The notes: generated by a model from the sequence alone, not told the origin. Shown: positions 12,687 to 25,504, numbered from the stretch's first letter. The stretch is 64,000 bases of DNA from Mytilus galloprovincialis (GCF_965363235.1 NC_134847.1:58498439-58562438); one strand, 5' to 3'. Translations and numbers: made by a program.

Positions 12687-12872
12687 TGAGAGGTTTAAGT
12701 AGATATAAAACCAGGTTTTCTACATAAAGAAATACCTGTACCAAGTCAGGGATATGACAGTTGTTATCCAATCGTTTGATGTGTTTAGGTATTGATTTTG
12801 CCATTAACTTAGAGACTTTCCGTTTAAAATTTTCCTCACAGTACGGTATTTTTGTTATTCAACTTTTTGATA
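12687..12872 (+). repeat. Retroelement 3'-end fragment, family A (copy 3)
   Basis: Starts further 5' than most copies (GAGAGGTTTAAGTAGATATA), then ACCAAGTCAGGGATATGACA and AGAGACTTTCCGTTT. Divergent. The 136-codon ORF overlapping it (12761-13171) is an artefact of the repeat. Confidence 0.6.
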
Positions 12873-13104
12873 ATCATCAGAAATACATGAAATATCCAAC
12901 CCGAAAAAGTATACTTACTGCTGATGAAAAACAAACGATAATAATAAATGAATGTTACATTTTTACCACATTTAAACATCAGTTTGGACAAAACTCTGAT
13001 AAGTTATTTTTCCTTGGTCAAAAGAAACTTCGATCTCTGTTTCATCGAAAGAAAACTTTCACGGTTTTAACTACATTGCTTAATTTGTTTGATCAAACTA
13101 ATTC

Positions 13105-13295
13105 ATATAAAGGCATCATTAGTATACTGGTGTTCAAAAGTCATAAATCGACTAAGAGAAAAAAAATGTAAGTAACAAACTAAAACCAAAGGAAACATAT
13201 AGATTATAAGAGTAAAACAAAGGAACACTGAAGTGATATTAGAACAACATTCAACATACATAGACTCCCATATTTCGGACTTTATACTGGACATT
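13105..13295 (-). repeat. Interspersed repeat, family E (minus copy)
   Basis: Reverse-strand copy of the block at 21601-21805 (there, GAACAGCGGTATACTACTGT followed by TGCCTTTATT). A further minus copy is at 35165-35345. It resembles a degenerate 3' tail of a retroelement. Confidence 0.5.
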
Positions 13296-13809
13296 TAAGA
13301 CAAAAGGTGCATTGAAGCAGATTTTATGGCTAACCAAAGTTACTGCAAAATATGACAATGGTAAAAAAATATATCGAAAAAATGACCAACAAGATGTGAC
13401 AGAGTAACGGCACATTTACGCTAATGATGCTGAAAACTTATTAAAAGGAATTAATTTGTAGTATAAACTCAATTGATTAATATCAAGTTATACAGCTTGT
13501 TTTCTTTGTTAAAAACACTTAAGATGAAAACTAGTTTAGAAACAACTTCTAAGCCATTCAGAAGAAACATTTTAACAAACATTTTGGGTCTATTTTCTAC
13601 TGTCACAATGTTGATTTTACAATTAGTTGAAATAAATTAAAGAACTAAGAAGGTTGAGAACTGATAGTATCTTTAGTAACGCTCAGAAGTTTGATAGTGA
13701 TATCTGAAATTATAATTGAAAATAATATTGCGATCATTGAATATTAAGAGAGGTCATGAAACGAAAACCAGTAAATAAATACTATGATTGTTAACATAAA
13801 CTCAACATA

Positions 13810-13983
13810 GATACCAGGATTGAAAAACAAATGTTTACGCCAGACGCTTGTTTCGTCTACAAAAGACTCATCAGTGACGCTAGAATAAAAAAATGTTAAA
13901 AAACAAATAATGTACGAGGTGGAAGCGCATTTAGAACCAAAAATTCCTAAAAGTTTTGCCAAATACAGCTAAGATAATCTATT
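13810..13983 (-). repeat. Mytilus-type repeat, family D (minus copy)
   Basis: On the minus strand it reads through a GTATTTGGCAAAAC-like segment, GAGTCTTTTGTAGACGAAAC and a TACCAGG-type end. On the + strand this shows as ATACCAGGATTG, CGCCAGACGC and GACTCATCAGTGACGC. It is the same family as 1-170. Confidence 0.6.
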
Positions 13984-13989
13984 CCTTTT

Positions 13990-15895
13990 ATACATTGTGA
14001 CTTGTGTTTGGAACTCATACCACATCATTCTTATTCATAATGATGAAACTACTTTAAAACATTATGACAAAATAAGAAAACATGTGTTGATCCATGTTCA
14101 TAACTTAATATTTGTTGACGCAAGTAATCATAAATTTATCAAAAAGTGATAAAGAACATGGTATCAATATACGAATAATGTAAGAACAAAATCGACAACA
14201 ACCAATGCGATGCCAACACCTTTGACACACACATAAAAAGCAATCTACCATAACAGACGAACATAGACAAGACTCAAATTATCAGAGAACCAGAATTGTA
14301 ATTATAAAAACAGTTATGATACGACCTCACAAATAATAATGAGGAATAATAAAAATTAGTACCTAAATAATCAAATATATATATATGACACATTCCTCAT
14401 TTCCATTCTCAATTTTATTGTTAAAATGCTATTAAACAGTTGTTTTTACGTTCAAATTCAACTGATTCTAACAATTTAATATTGTATAAACTCCAGTGAA
14501 TGGTTATAATGCTATTTGTGTATACTTACATACATTTACAGTACTATTTTTGTTTTGTAACATTTGCGTATAAAGGGGGGGGGGAGATATCGTCAAACTA
14601 TTTTCATTAGACTGGTGAAATACTTTTTTTTTAGACAAGGAAGGATGTTTTGCACAAACAACGAGAAGAAAAAAGAAATATTAAGCAACAGATGGCATAT
14701 CCCACTAATGACGAAAAACATTGTGTTTGTACTTTTCATGAATTGATAATCAATTTGCAAAACAGGGGTTGATGTTCTCAAAGTAAGCCAATCACATCAA
14801 AGATACAGATGTGACACACAGAGTTTGTGAACCATTGTCTCATCTGAGAAAAAATTGTTTTAGATGTTTGTAAAATAATTATTATATTATTTTCATATTA
14901 TGATATAATAATTTAAGAATGATAAATAAAGTGTACGGGCCAGTCTTTCAAATGCTTTTAATAGGGAGACTGAAGAGGAAAAAGATTGATACTGAACATT
15001 TAGAGGTGAAAACAGTAAACTCGAAGAATGACTTGGTTAAAACAACTGAAAACAGTCCAATGATAGTCCAATCACTGAAAACGGTTTTCGTCATGAGAAA
15101 AGAAAAAAATACAACCAAATAACAAATGACAATTATAAAAAATCGCCTTTCAATACAATAATTGTGTCAAAACAGTTTCTTGAGAGAAAAAAATCACTTT
15201 CAAATTGATTTTAACACTACCAAACGATTTATTCTCGTCTGTCTTTGGTTATCAAAATTGATCATTGGTGTTACTCTTACTATTCCTAACATCATTTTCA
15301 TCTACAATTAAAGAAAACCAAAAAGTAATGCCTATAACGTTTGATAGATCACGCTACAATACAAGGACCATAAACAACATAAACCTCACCCAGTGTAAAA
15401 GGGGAAATCTAGAACTTACTTCATGAACTACGAGACTACAATAGTTGTTCTAATTTTCAGGTTTCTGCGTTGATTTACAAGTTGCTGTTTTTAAGTTTAA
15501 TATCATTGCTTGAATATGAATATAATGCAACATTTCGCGTATGAACGAAGATGGATATGGTAACAAGCAGAATTAAGAATTAAGGAAATTTTACTGCGTG
15601 TTATCTGTTAAACAAATCGACCGTGTGTTCGATTCGCACTTTGTTCGTAGTGATCGTTGTATGTAAGAGAGAGGGTTTTTTTGCAAAAGGAAATCGAGAG
15701 ACAAAAAATGTTCCTTATATATTAAAAATATATATATAAGGGATATCAATAAATAAATAAACAGAAAAAAGAGGTGACACAACCTTCCGTGAAAACAATC
15801 GATAAAAAAGATGGAATATCAGATGGTACCGTTTTGAGTAAACAATCACATTCTCTTGAAAATTCAGATGAACAACAAAAGAATGTTAAATGATT
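13990..15895. other. Intergenic, no supported gene
   Basis: AT-rich sequence between PHYHIP-like genes 1 and 2, with a 10-base G run (14575-14584) and short AT microsatellites (near 14380 and 15720-15740). The ORFs present are short and featureless. Confidence 0.45.
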
Positions 15896-15899
15896 GCAC

Positions 15900-16142
15900 G
15901 TTTAAAAGAGGGACGAAAGATACCAAAGGGACAGTCAAACTCATAAATCTAAAACAAACTGACAACGCCATGGCTAAAAATGAAAAAGACAAACAGAAAA
16001 ACAATAGTACACATGACACAACATAGAAAACTAAAGAATAAACAACACGAACCCTACCAAAAACTAGGGGTGATCTCAGGTGCTCCGGAAGGGTAAGCAG
16101 ATCCTGCTCCACATGCGGCACCCGTCGTGTTGCTTATGTGAT
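15900..16142 (-). repeat. Retroelement 3'-end fragment, family B (copy 3)
   Basis: The best preserved copy of the family. The minus strand has an open stretch with HVEQDLLTLPEHLRSPLVFG followed by a hydrophobic run and VCFRFMSLTVPLVSFVPLL. I take this as the decayed tail of a reverse-transcriptase element, not a host gene. Confidence 0.6.
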
Positions 16143-18237
16143 ATATGCTTAAGATATTCATACATTTTATGAGTCCAATCATTACTCGATTGACCTCTAC
16201 TCGATGTTTACAAGATGTGCAAATTTATAAATAAAATGAATAACAGAATACTCCCGGGACCGATACTATTAGAATCCGAGTATTAACATTTAAATAGGTT
16301 TAGTGTGTGAACTCAATATGACAATGAAAGATATAATAGTATATTCTATTCGATGTTTTTAAAGACGTCGGCTGGCATTTAAAACATTTAACAACTGTGA
16401 AGGAAATTATGAGATATCTTGTTTACAATTAAGACATATAATCATTGTTAATTTGGTAATACTATAAATATAGCTGGGTATTTTTCCAAAATGGCGTCAT
16501 TAAAGGAAGATACAAGTAAAATTGTAAGTATTACAGATACAAGCTTAATAATAAATGTATACTATTTTTGTACACAAGTGAGTGCATTGTAAAATAAGAA
16601 AAGTTTGATGAAATATTTTTTTTTTTGAAAGTATCATGTACATGTCTGTAAAAAAGATAGTTTTACACTGGCAACAAGAATTTGTATGAAGCCTTCAAGT
16701 GTTAAAAACATATGATCTTAAACGGGTCTGACAGCCAACACAGTGATGTCGTTTTGTTATGAAATGTTTTTGCAACATAAAATCATTTTCATACGGGACA
16801 GTTGAAGTTGTTGGGTTTGGCAAGCACCTACGACAACCTTACCACTTTCACAAAAACTGTATACCTTACTATGGATTTGTGTCTATCGTGTTACTTGTAT
16901 ATGCAAATTCGTGCTCTCCTCGAGCTATCTTCATGTCAGTTCTTAAGTTTTACATTATTACAACCACGAACATAGGCGACATAAGAATTATTCTGAATAA
17001 TTCGTTGAACATTATTTTTTTTTTGTTTTTTTTTGGGGGGGGGGTCTTTTTCGCTTTAAAAATGTCATTGAATAAAAGAGAGTTAGAGAAAATAACACAG
17101 TGTCTCCCTATTATCTTATTTGATTCAATGAATTACTTACAAAGTCAGTTGAGAATTTCATTGATCAAAACAATGTATGTGTGTCTAGCTTCATGCAGCT
17201 GCAGTATATGTTTTTAACCGGATAATGACTTCTAAAGTTTATATCTAGATTGATACGTGAGTTTTATTTCACATAACAAATGAGTCGAATGGCGTTTTCA
17301 AACCTAAACACATCAGGAAAGAACATTCCACCTCAGTGAAAAAGGTTAAATATGATGCGATTAATGCAAATCTCAGCAGACATTATAATTTTTGTGGTAA
17401 TAAGTACAATAATGCATAATGCATAATTTAAGGTTTCGAGGGGTTTCGGGATTGGCATAAAAGACCTTCCTACGTTCCGTCTTTCATTTGATCAATCCTG
17501 ACAACCATCGATGTGTTATAAGACAAGAAAAGTAATCTATGTTTAATATAGATTACTAGTACATGCTTACATCTAGATATTTGCTGAAAGTGTTACTGGA
17601 ACGAATAACAAATGATATGTATCACAAGTATTTGACAATCGTTATCAATTTAGAAAATATCACACACTTGTTGATAAAAAAAAAAGACATACAAAGTTAT
17701 AACAATATGTGAAATCTATATTTAGTAACAATTCGGCATTGTCAATGATATAAACTTTTGTTTTATTTCAAGGTAATAAATTCTATAGAAATCAGATAAA
17801 AGATAATGTTTTTCTAATAAGGTTTATCATGTTAATCTCATTTCTTTAATTTGACCAACGTATATGCTTTATGTTTATAACTTTGTAGTAGAAAAGTATT
17901 ATACCTGAACGTTCATCTTTTTAAACTCTCTCAAATTATATCATCATTGAGAATGTTATCTTCTTCAAACTGTATTTGCCTTTGTATAATCCATAGCACT
18001 ATCGTTATTATTGCTATAACTTCCTTATTACTATTATCAAATCTAATTTAATTGCAACGTAGTAATGACAATTACAGCTTCCCATATATCGAATAAGTTC
18101 TGACTAATTGCAAGATTACTTTCGATGTTAACTTTCTTATCCCGTTTTCATTTTGGAAAGATCACCGTTCAGTTGCAATTTATGTCACATGTCCATATTT
18201 GTTGATTAAGATACGTCAGCGTGATGCTATTTTTCAG

Positions 18238-19907
18238 GTGGCTCCAAGGTCTTGGTTTGTAAAGATCATAGACAAAGATCATCAGAAATTTGATGTAAAC
18301 ATTACTTGTCCAATCGGTTTTCTTTTTGATGTTATATTCATGGTATTGGTGGATAAATCTGATTATTCATCAACAAATATTTTCATGAACACTCGTCAGG
18401 ATGAACTGACATTTTCACTGAACAACAGTTCTATTCAGAAGAATAGCTTTTTTGTATGTGTGTATGGGCTGAAGACATTTATTTCAAGTACAGACCAATA
18501 TGACAGGGCAGTATGTTATGGAAATAAAGAAATTGAGTGTATGTATATACAATTTTAGGATAATGACTTATAGGTTTTACTTTGTAAATACAGCTGTTTC
18601 ACATACATCGCCTCTTTTGGTGGAAATATATGCTATTCATAGATATTTTGTTTTCTTTACTTACTGGTTCCCATATGTGATCTCTATGTTTCATCTCATA
18701 CAGGGAAATTTGGAAATTGTACCAGAATAAATACACATGTTAGCGGTAACATTAAATTATGAGGAAGGGAGGGGTAGCACAGAATGTTAATGTAAGTTTA
18801 AACTCGTAGAGGTTCAAGGCATGTTAATGTTGAAAATATTCTGGATTTTTTACCTTTGAAAAAAAATATAAAAGCATGTGATCTTTCAATTCTAGGATAT
18901 AATTGTTTACAAAACTTTATATTAACAGTGGCACAGATATAGCCGAAAAGGAGTTCCAATAGAAAATTGTATTGTCATTTTTTACAGAAGTACATCCTCT
19001 CGAATGTTTAAGTTAGTTATCAAATTATTGGTCAAACTTAAATCTGTTCTTATATCTATGATTACGCATTTTCCAACAGTTAAACAAATGTATTGCAGTT
19101 GTCAGATCCTTAAATTAATGTGAATAAAAATAAACATTTTCTTGCTTTGAACAAACAATGTAATTAAAAATCCGTATCTGATATTTTATTAAGATAAGTT
19201 GTTCTTATCAAACAGTTGTCTATGCAATTATTTGTTTAAAAGGTCCAGTGAATATTTCAATTCCGGTTCTGTTGGAACAATACGACGAAGAACTACATAC
19301 ATTACCTTTATCATCAAAAGAAACACAGGTAATACTAACAGGACATATTGTACTTTTTAAAGACAAATAATTCAAAAATTAGTAAGGCTGGTTTTTATAT
19401 GTATATAAATAATACTTGATTTTTGGCAATTGTATCAAATTGGATCCAATAATAATATGAACATAAAATAAAAAGTGAATATATTCAAACAATTAATGTA
19501 GCCTTTAAATAGTAATTAATTAACTGTTTTGACTCATATATATTAAAACAATAAAACTAACGTTCTCGTCTATTTACAACACAATAATTGAAAAAAACAT
19601 AACGCCTTTTTTTTGTAGGGCACGTTGCCAGTTACAATTCATCGCCATCCTCCGTCGCTTTACAGATTAGATGTTAATCTTATGTTCACAAGTGAAAAGG
19701 ATTTTATCGTTTTTGTCAGAGCAAAAAATCAGCTGCGCGTTTTCATTGTCAGTGATTGGTTCCTTAACAACGAGTTTCCTTTTGAGTTTCCATCTGCATC
19801 ATCAGTTAAATGTATGGTTTTGTGTACATGTCGAGAGCAGCGGGTAGATGGAAGTGTTTGGATAACCACAACGGAATCGCATAGTCCTGTGATTAGTTTT
19901 AAAACAT
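18238..19907 (+). CDS. Intact N-terminal coding part of PHYHIP-like gene 2
   Basis: Exons 2-4 of gene 2. Exon 2 starts VAPRSWFVKIIDKDHQ and contains VLVDKSDYSSTN and FVCVYGLKTFISS. Exon 3 encodes PVNISIPVLLEQYDEELHT. Exon 4 starts GTLPVTIHRHPPSLYRLDVN. All three match genes 1 and 3 in length (301, 86 and 289 nt) and phase. The exon 4 donor, GTACGA, is weak but shared in form with gene 3 (GTACGT). No lesion is visible in this part, so any decay of the gene began at its 3' end. Confidence 0.75.
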
Positions 19908-19999
19908 GTACGAAATATATCTTTTACTTATGAATAATAAAGCAAGCCAAGACAATTGAAAACAGAAAAAGAAGTTGCCACAAAACATATAAATTTTTA

Positions 20000-20965
20000 T
20001 TGTCTTTTTATAAAAGTGAAATCTGTTGAATCTCAACTAAATAACTTACAACACTGAACTTCGTACTACTTTACAGAAATGAATTAATTAAATTAATATG
20101 TGTTGTATACGTCAAAGCGATAAAACATGCAGTTATAGTTAAAGAAAATATCCGCCAGTGATATTAATAGAAATGAAAATTCAAATATAATACAATTTTG
20201 AATAAAATGAAAGTTATATTTACAAGATACAAAAGTGCACTTGTTAATACTACAAAACAAATTTACTACAATGGAAATTTTCCAACGTACATCAATATAT
20301 TCTTATGCTGTGCTTATCCAGTAACCTTTGTTGTGTCACAATAGCAATACAATGGCTAAAACAGTTTCCCAAATAGAAGTTTGAATTATTCTCAATCATC
20401 CTGATCAACTGGTAAAATATTTTAACAAGTTGCTCAAGTGATATTTAGTACGAAGTGAGTGCTGTGAAATAAAAAGTAATACTTACCATCCAGCTCCTGA
20501 TAGTTGATGTCTCTCTCAGAATTATAAGTCAAAATAAATACTTACTATAAAACCAGTTACTGAGTTAGATGGTCTAACTTCGACATGAAAATTTCTATCA
20601 TAAAAATAAATAGTTCAAAATATAAGTCTTTACTTTATAGCTCTGTTTTCCAACAGCAAGTAAGTGCGTAATTGTAATTTGTGTATTTTTTTCTAAAGCA
20701 ATAACTCATCTGTTACTCTTAAAGGCGATATCATTTTCATCACCGTAACATCAGCAAAATTTTATTCTGTCTAACAAATACCAACTTCCTTCATTTTATT
20801 AGTATTTTGTTTGTAATATTACTTCCATGATTAATATACTTTTATCCTCTAGTCTGACAAGAACACTGAAATTTATTTTTAAGATGAATAAATTTTGAAA
20901 AACAAACTGTTTAAATGTATTATGGAACACATTAAAAGTTCTATAAATCATAATAATTCCTTTGA
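20000..20965. other. Intron 4 of PHYHIP-like gene 2, nothing further recognised
   Basis: AT-rich intronic sequence with no ORF or repeat that I recognise. The rest of the intron holds repeats D and E. Confidence 0.4.
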
Positions 20966-20969
20966 AAAT

Positions 20970-21255
20970 TAAGAAGGAATCACCGTCTCGGTAGTCAGCA
21001 ATTCTAAACTTTATTGACATGATTTTTTATTGATATTAAAGATTAACTGTTTTGCAAAACTTTGAATTGTTCAAAGCACCAAAGATTAGATAACTTATAT
21101 GCAGTATTTGGCAAAACCTCTCGTTATTTTGTGTCGTCAATGCTCTACATCTTCGTAATAATATGGATTTTCATTTTTTTTTTTATTCAAGTAGCATTGA
21201 TGAATGTTTTGGAGGCAAAACCATAATCCTCAAGCCTGGTATCATTGATTACATT
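20970..21255 (+). repeat. Mytilus-type repeat, family D (old copy)
   Basis: Contains CGGTAGTCAGCA, TTTTGCAAAACTTTGAATTG, AGTATTTGGCAAAACC, TCAATGCTCTACATCTTCG and a CCTGGTATCATTGATTAC end, in the order expected from the family. Strongly diverged. Confidence 0.5.
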
Positions 21256-21600
21256 TTTTAGAATACAATAACTCAATAAAATTATTTCTGTTTAATGCCA
21301 TGCAGCAGATCAGTAATTCTTATAGAAAAAATATCCAAATCACTATTACACATTGTCAATAACTTTCTACTAGAAAACAAAGCTATAAAATATTGACCTA
21401 CTAAACAATGTTCTAAACTAATTTTTTTTAAATATATTTATGGTAAAACGTTTTCATATCAAAGTTAGTCCTTCTAAATTAGTAGCTCATAATACTAAAG
21501 TAAGCTATTATTTCAATTGAAACTCTTGACAAAGACATCAACTATCAGTAGCTAGATGTGGTAAGTCTAACTTTTTATTTCACGTCACTTTTTTCTTATA

Positions 21601-21805
21601 AACAGTTTTGGTTTTCATGTTATATTTGTTATTCTCGTGGTGTTTTGTCTGATGATTGGTCAGTTTCTGTGTGTGTTGTGTCGTTGTTCTCCTCTTATAT
21701 TTAATGCGTTTCGCTCGGTTTTGGTTTGTTACCCCGATTTTGTTTTTTGTCCATGGATTTATGAGTTTTGAACAGCGGTATACTACTGTTGCCTTTATTC
21801 ACTCA
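21601..21805 (+). repeat. Interspersed repeat, family E (+ copy)
   Basis: Contains TGTGTCGTTGTTCTCCTC, ATGCGTTTCGCTCGGTTTTG and GAACAGCGGTATACTACTGT. The ORF here (84 codons) is part of the repeat. Minus copies lie at 13105-13295 and 35165-35345. Confidence 0.55.
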
Positions 21806-23410
21806 CTTCATACTTACAACCTTTCACTTGAGCAATTTGTTAAAATATTGTTTCCAGTTGATCAGTTTGTTGTAAAAGAAGTCAAACTGCAATTTAGTAA
21901 ATATTATTAGCCACAGTAAGAATAATCTACCATTCTCAACAGAATAGAATACATGTTCTATACTAATTTTTAACGAGGCCAGGAAGAGGTACCAGTACTT
22001 GATGTAAATATATAATCAAATTTAGTTAACAAATATTTAATTCCTTATATATCTAGAAATATAAATGGTATAAATATAATTTTCAATATTCAGATGTAAT
22101 TCATTGAGTTCATACCAAATTTCATCAACATCATAACTATTAAAATATGAATCAGATATAATTTCAATGAATGATATTTTTTTCTGTTTTCTCAGTGATG
22201 GATACATACTGATTGTATGATCTTGCTATAGCGTTTGGTAAAAGAAAAGGCTACCCGAACATGCGACCAATTCAATACTTCTATAGAAATAAATCAAAGA
22301 CGTATTTTGATAAGATAATGATACAACTGGATGGAGAAATGCGACCGTATTTGAAAAGTAATGGTGGAGAACAGGGTTCTGTAGTAAATGGAAGGTTGTC
22401 TGGTTTATTTTTCAGTACCTATACTGATGCTATGACGAACATGCCAGGTCCCTATTCTCATTTTGGGCCAATTCGATTATATATCCAATCTTTGGAAATG
22501 TTCAATTCTGAGTGTAATCTATATTTTACAGATTTTTACTGTCATAAAAAACGACACCATGTGACAGTCATTCTGGTGCCAAAATACTCAATTGATAACG
22601 AATTTTGTTGCCAGTATTTGAAAGAATTAAACATTTTTCGTAATCCATATTTGTGCTTGAGAGTAGATTGTTACGGCGCTTTCACTGTAATGGCAAATAT
22701 GGATGTCACAGTTGAAGTGTTTTATACTGACACCATTAATGTCAGAACAGCTTTAGAATTGCAGTATGGTTTTATAGAAAAATCACAAACTATTGGGCGG
22801 GGTTATGCTCCGCCATCTGGTATCCCAAAAAATCCTACTTGTACGATCTGTAACTTAGAATAGCCATTTATTTTTCAACAAATCTTCGAACACATGAGTC
22901 CCGTTTTGTAGATTAGAATTTCTGCCAACCGGATTGCTTGGCTTATAAACATATAATAATATATCAAAAGATTTAACACCAGTGATTTTTTATCTAATCG
23001 TTTTATGTTGAACGTTTATCAGCAATTCTATTTAAGCATTTAAATAAATACACTTCATGATAATATGTTTTGCTATCATAAAATTCTCACTCGAATGTAT
23101 AGCACTTATATTCGTTGGCTGCCGAAAACTAACAAAATTATTGCTGATGCTATATAGTGCATTAAATATGCATGTATATGTCATTAGTTAATTCATGTCT
23201 TTTATTTTTGCTTATGTGCTTTGTCTATGGAATGTCTATATGCCATTTGGTTTGTCTTTGTAGAAATAGTTGTTTGCTATTAAAGTGATAAGATTATAAA
23301 ACAATGTTGACCCATTTTGTTTTTACATTTTTACCCTATTACATGTATAATGACTGTTTGTCTTGTTCATACATAATTAAATATTGTGGAGTTTTAAGCA
23401 ACTATCATGA

Positions 23411-23590
23411 CAGTAAGAAGTTTAAGCTAGATATCTACAAAACCAGGTTTAATTCACCTCTACATGAGGAAATGCTTGTACCAAGTCTTGATTTGACACT
23501 TGTTTTCCATTCGCTTGATGTGTTAGAGCTTTTGATTTTGCCATATGATAAAAGACTTCCCGTCGGAATTTTTGTTATTTTACTTTTTCA
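23411..23590 (+). repeat. Retroelement 3'-end fragment, family A (copy 4)
   Basis: Contains AAACCAGGTTTAATTCACC, GTACCAAGTCTTGATTTGAC and AGACTTCCCGTCGGAATTTT, downstream of PHYHIP-like gene 2. The 108-codon ORF overlapping it is not a gene. Confidence 0.55.
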
Positions 23591-24350
23591 GATAATATTA
23601 ATTTATGAGAAATATCTTTTTGTCAGCTAATGTTCCTAGACACAGATAACAACGAGAAAACCTTGTATAAATGACCTAGATCAAAGAGTCTGAGCTATGT
23701 TTGCTGTTAATAAAACACAAGTTGAGTAAAATGTCATTTATTCAGAAATTAACTTAAAATGCAACTTACATCTTAACAATTATAATAGTACTGCATAAAT
23801 GACAATGACTTTAATAAGCACAGGTGGGGTTGAAAAAGTGCCACACCGTAACAAAATAAACATCATAAAAATGACAAAAATAAAAGTGAGTTGAAAAATT
23901 AACTCAGCAACATAGTATATACAAATTATATAAATACTACATGAATATTGTAATTAATTCATGTTTAAAGAAAAATAAATTTCCTATATGATAACACTTA
24001 AAAGGGAGGGAAATGGGAGGGCTTTCAGATAAAATTCAAAAACGATCTTTTCTCTCCCCCAAAACAAAGGTGAATGACCGCATGTCCAAGCACATGTAGA
24101 AATTTGATATTAATTACCAATCTCAAGAACTGACCAATCAGATAATGTAATAAGATGATCATGCATTGAACATGCTGAAGTCATTTACCTCATGTTGATA
24201 TACTTATACAAAGAAATGCCTTCTTACACACATGCCATTAATAAAATTAATATTATCGGAAATTCCAGCCAAAAAATATTTTATTTACAATAAATGTTAA
24301 CTAAGTATAATTTCAAAAATTAAAATGTTAAGAAAGATTGTTATGATTGA

Positions 24351-24475
24351 AAAGAGATGACAGATATTATCCATTCGTTTCATGTGTTTGAGCTTTTGAT
24401 TTCGCCAATTGATTAGGGACTTTCCTCTTCATTTCTCCTCGGAGTTCAGTATTTTTGTGATTTTACTTTTATTTT
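24351..24475 (+). repeat. Retroelement 3'-end fragment, family A (copy 5)
   Basis: Starts GAGATGACAGATATTATCC and runs to CTCGGAGTTCAGTATTTTTG and TGATTTTACTTTTATTTT. Between copy 4 and here the sequence is AT-rich with no gene seen. Confidence 0.55.
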
Positions 24476-25099
24476 CATCAAGATCGAATCGATCAGACTC
24501 AGATGTGATCGAAGTGTTTTAATATTTATACTATCGCAAATTGTATGGAAACATTTACTTTACCTCAGCGAATAACTTGTTACATTACCTACCCTTATGT
24601 TTATTATATCAGTGCCTTTACAAGAATACGTAAGATTGAAGGCAATCTCAAATCTGCAAAAATGGGAACAAAAGTATATATGAATATAATATAAGTCATT
24701 GTAATTGAATAAAAGGGATTGTATGTGTAATATTGTCACAAGCACCCACTTGAAAGGAGAACTAAATCATATATTAAGTATATTTGTTCAGGTTTGCATA
24801 GTAATAAATAAGTTAATGACACATGGCCTGGCCAGAATGTTAGTCTTCTTCTCGCATGTTTTCACTACGACCATAGAAGGACTAAAAAATATATTGATGT
24901 GTACTTGTCCAACGTTGTATTGCAGATACAAATGAACTATTTATAGAAATTATTCAACCGTGATCAAAAACTTGCATTAAGATCGAAAGAAAATTATCCA
25001 AGATACTGGCCTTACAATTGTGTACGCAAGACATTCAAACGAATTTGTCGGTTTTTCACCACTGCCTCAAATACCATGGTATTTTCCATTTTCGATATT

Positions 25100-25170
25100 C
25101 CTCTTATGTAGAAGAAACGCGCGTCTGGCGTACTAAATTATAATCCTGGTACCTTTGATAACTATTAGCC
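25100..25170 (+). repeat. Mytilus-type repeat, family D (short, well preserved)
   Basis: Contains GAAACGCGCGTCTGGCGTA and CCTGGTACCTTTGATAACTA, the most recognisable piece of this mussel family. Confidence 0.65.
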
Positions 25171-25392
25171 TCTCGAGCATCTTCCTATCAATTTTTTTCG
25201 GATATGACGTAACATAAAAAAGCGAGCTAACGCGTATTAGTACATGTATAATTTCCGCGGTTTTATGATAATATCCTCTTATCCTAAAAAGTATGCATAA
25301 ACATGTAAATGAATTAAAGCTTCCAAGTAAAAAAAATATATCTTCACCTGTACAGAGAGTTTCAATCCAAATCCATTCTGTGTAATTAAATA

Positions 25393-25504
25393 GATATATC
25401 ATGTTATGGAGGGGTATTTGCGAATAATACCAGTCATGGGACAAAATTTTAACTGTCCCTTGGCTGGTATTTTTCGTAAATACTCCTCCATATCATGATA
25501 TATC
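25393..25504. repeat. Fold-back (MITE-like) palindrome
   Basis: Left arm about 25393-25443 (GATATATCATGTTATGGAGG, AATACCAGTCATGGGACA) and right arm about 25454-25504 (TGTCCCTTGGCTGGTATT, CTCCTCCATATCATGATATA). The 103-codon minus ORF across it is an artefact. Confidence 0.7.

Larger units (their letters stand above)
16491..22863 (+). pseudogene. PHYHIP-like protein, tandem gene 2, last exon broken
   Basis: Exons matching gene 1: 16491-16523 (MASLKEDTSKI), 18238-18538, 19243-19328, 19619-19907 and 22187-22863. The first four are open with good GT-AG junctions and the same phases. At the last exon the expected acceptor AG is TG (22185-22186). A substitute AG exists nine bases on (22194-22195) and would keep frame. 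In either case the Arg codon CGA of genes 1 and 3 is TGA here (22210-22212). After that stop the domain stays open for 216 codons and is very close to gene 1, for example LYFTDFYC and a CTICNLE end. A transcript would give about 240 residues without the C-terminal domain. I favour a recent pseudogene; a truncated functional form, an allele or an assembly error are alternatives. Confidence 0.8.

Noticed and set aside
15600-15660. Potential tRNA-like GTTCGATTCGC box
   Set aside because: No cloverleaf can be built around it.
16759-17217. 152-codon ORF in intron 1 of PHYHIP-like gene 2
   Set aside because: Crosses T and G homopolymer runs, has no recognisable domain, lies within an intron of a well supported gene and has no counterpart in genes 1 or 3.
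22210-22212. Selenocysteine or programmed read-through at the TGA in gene 2
   Set aside because: The paralogues have Arg, not Cys or Sec, at this site, and the nearby acceptor is also altered, so ordinary decay is simpler.
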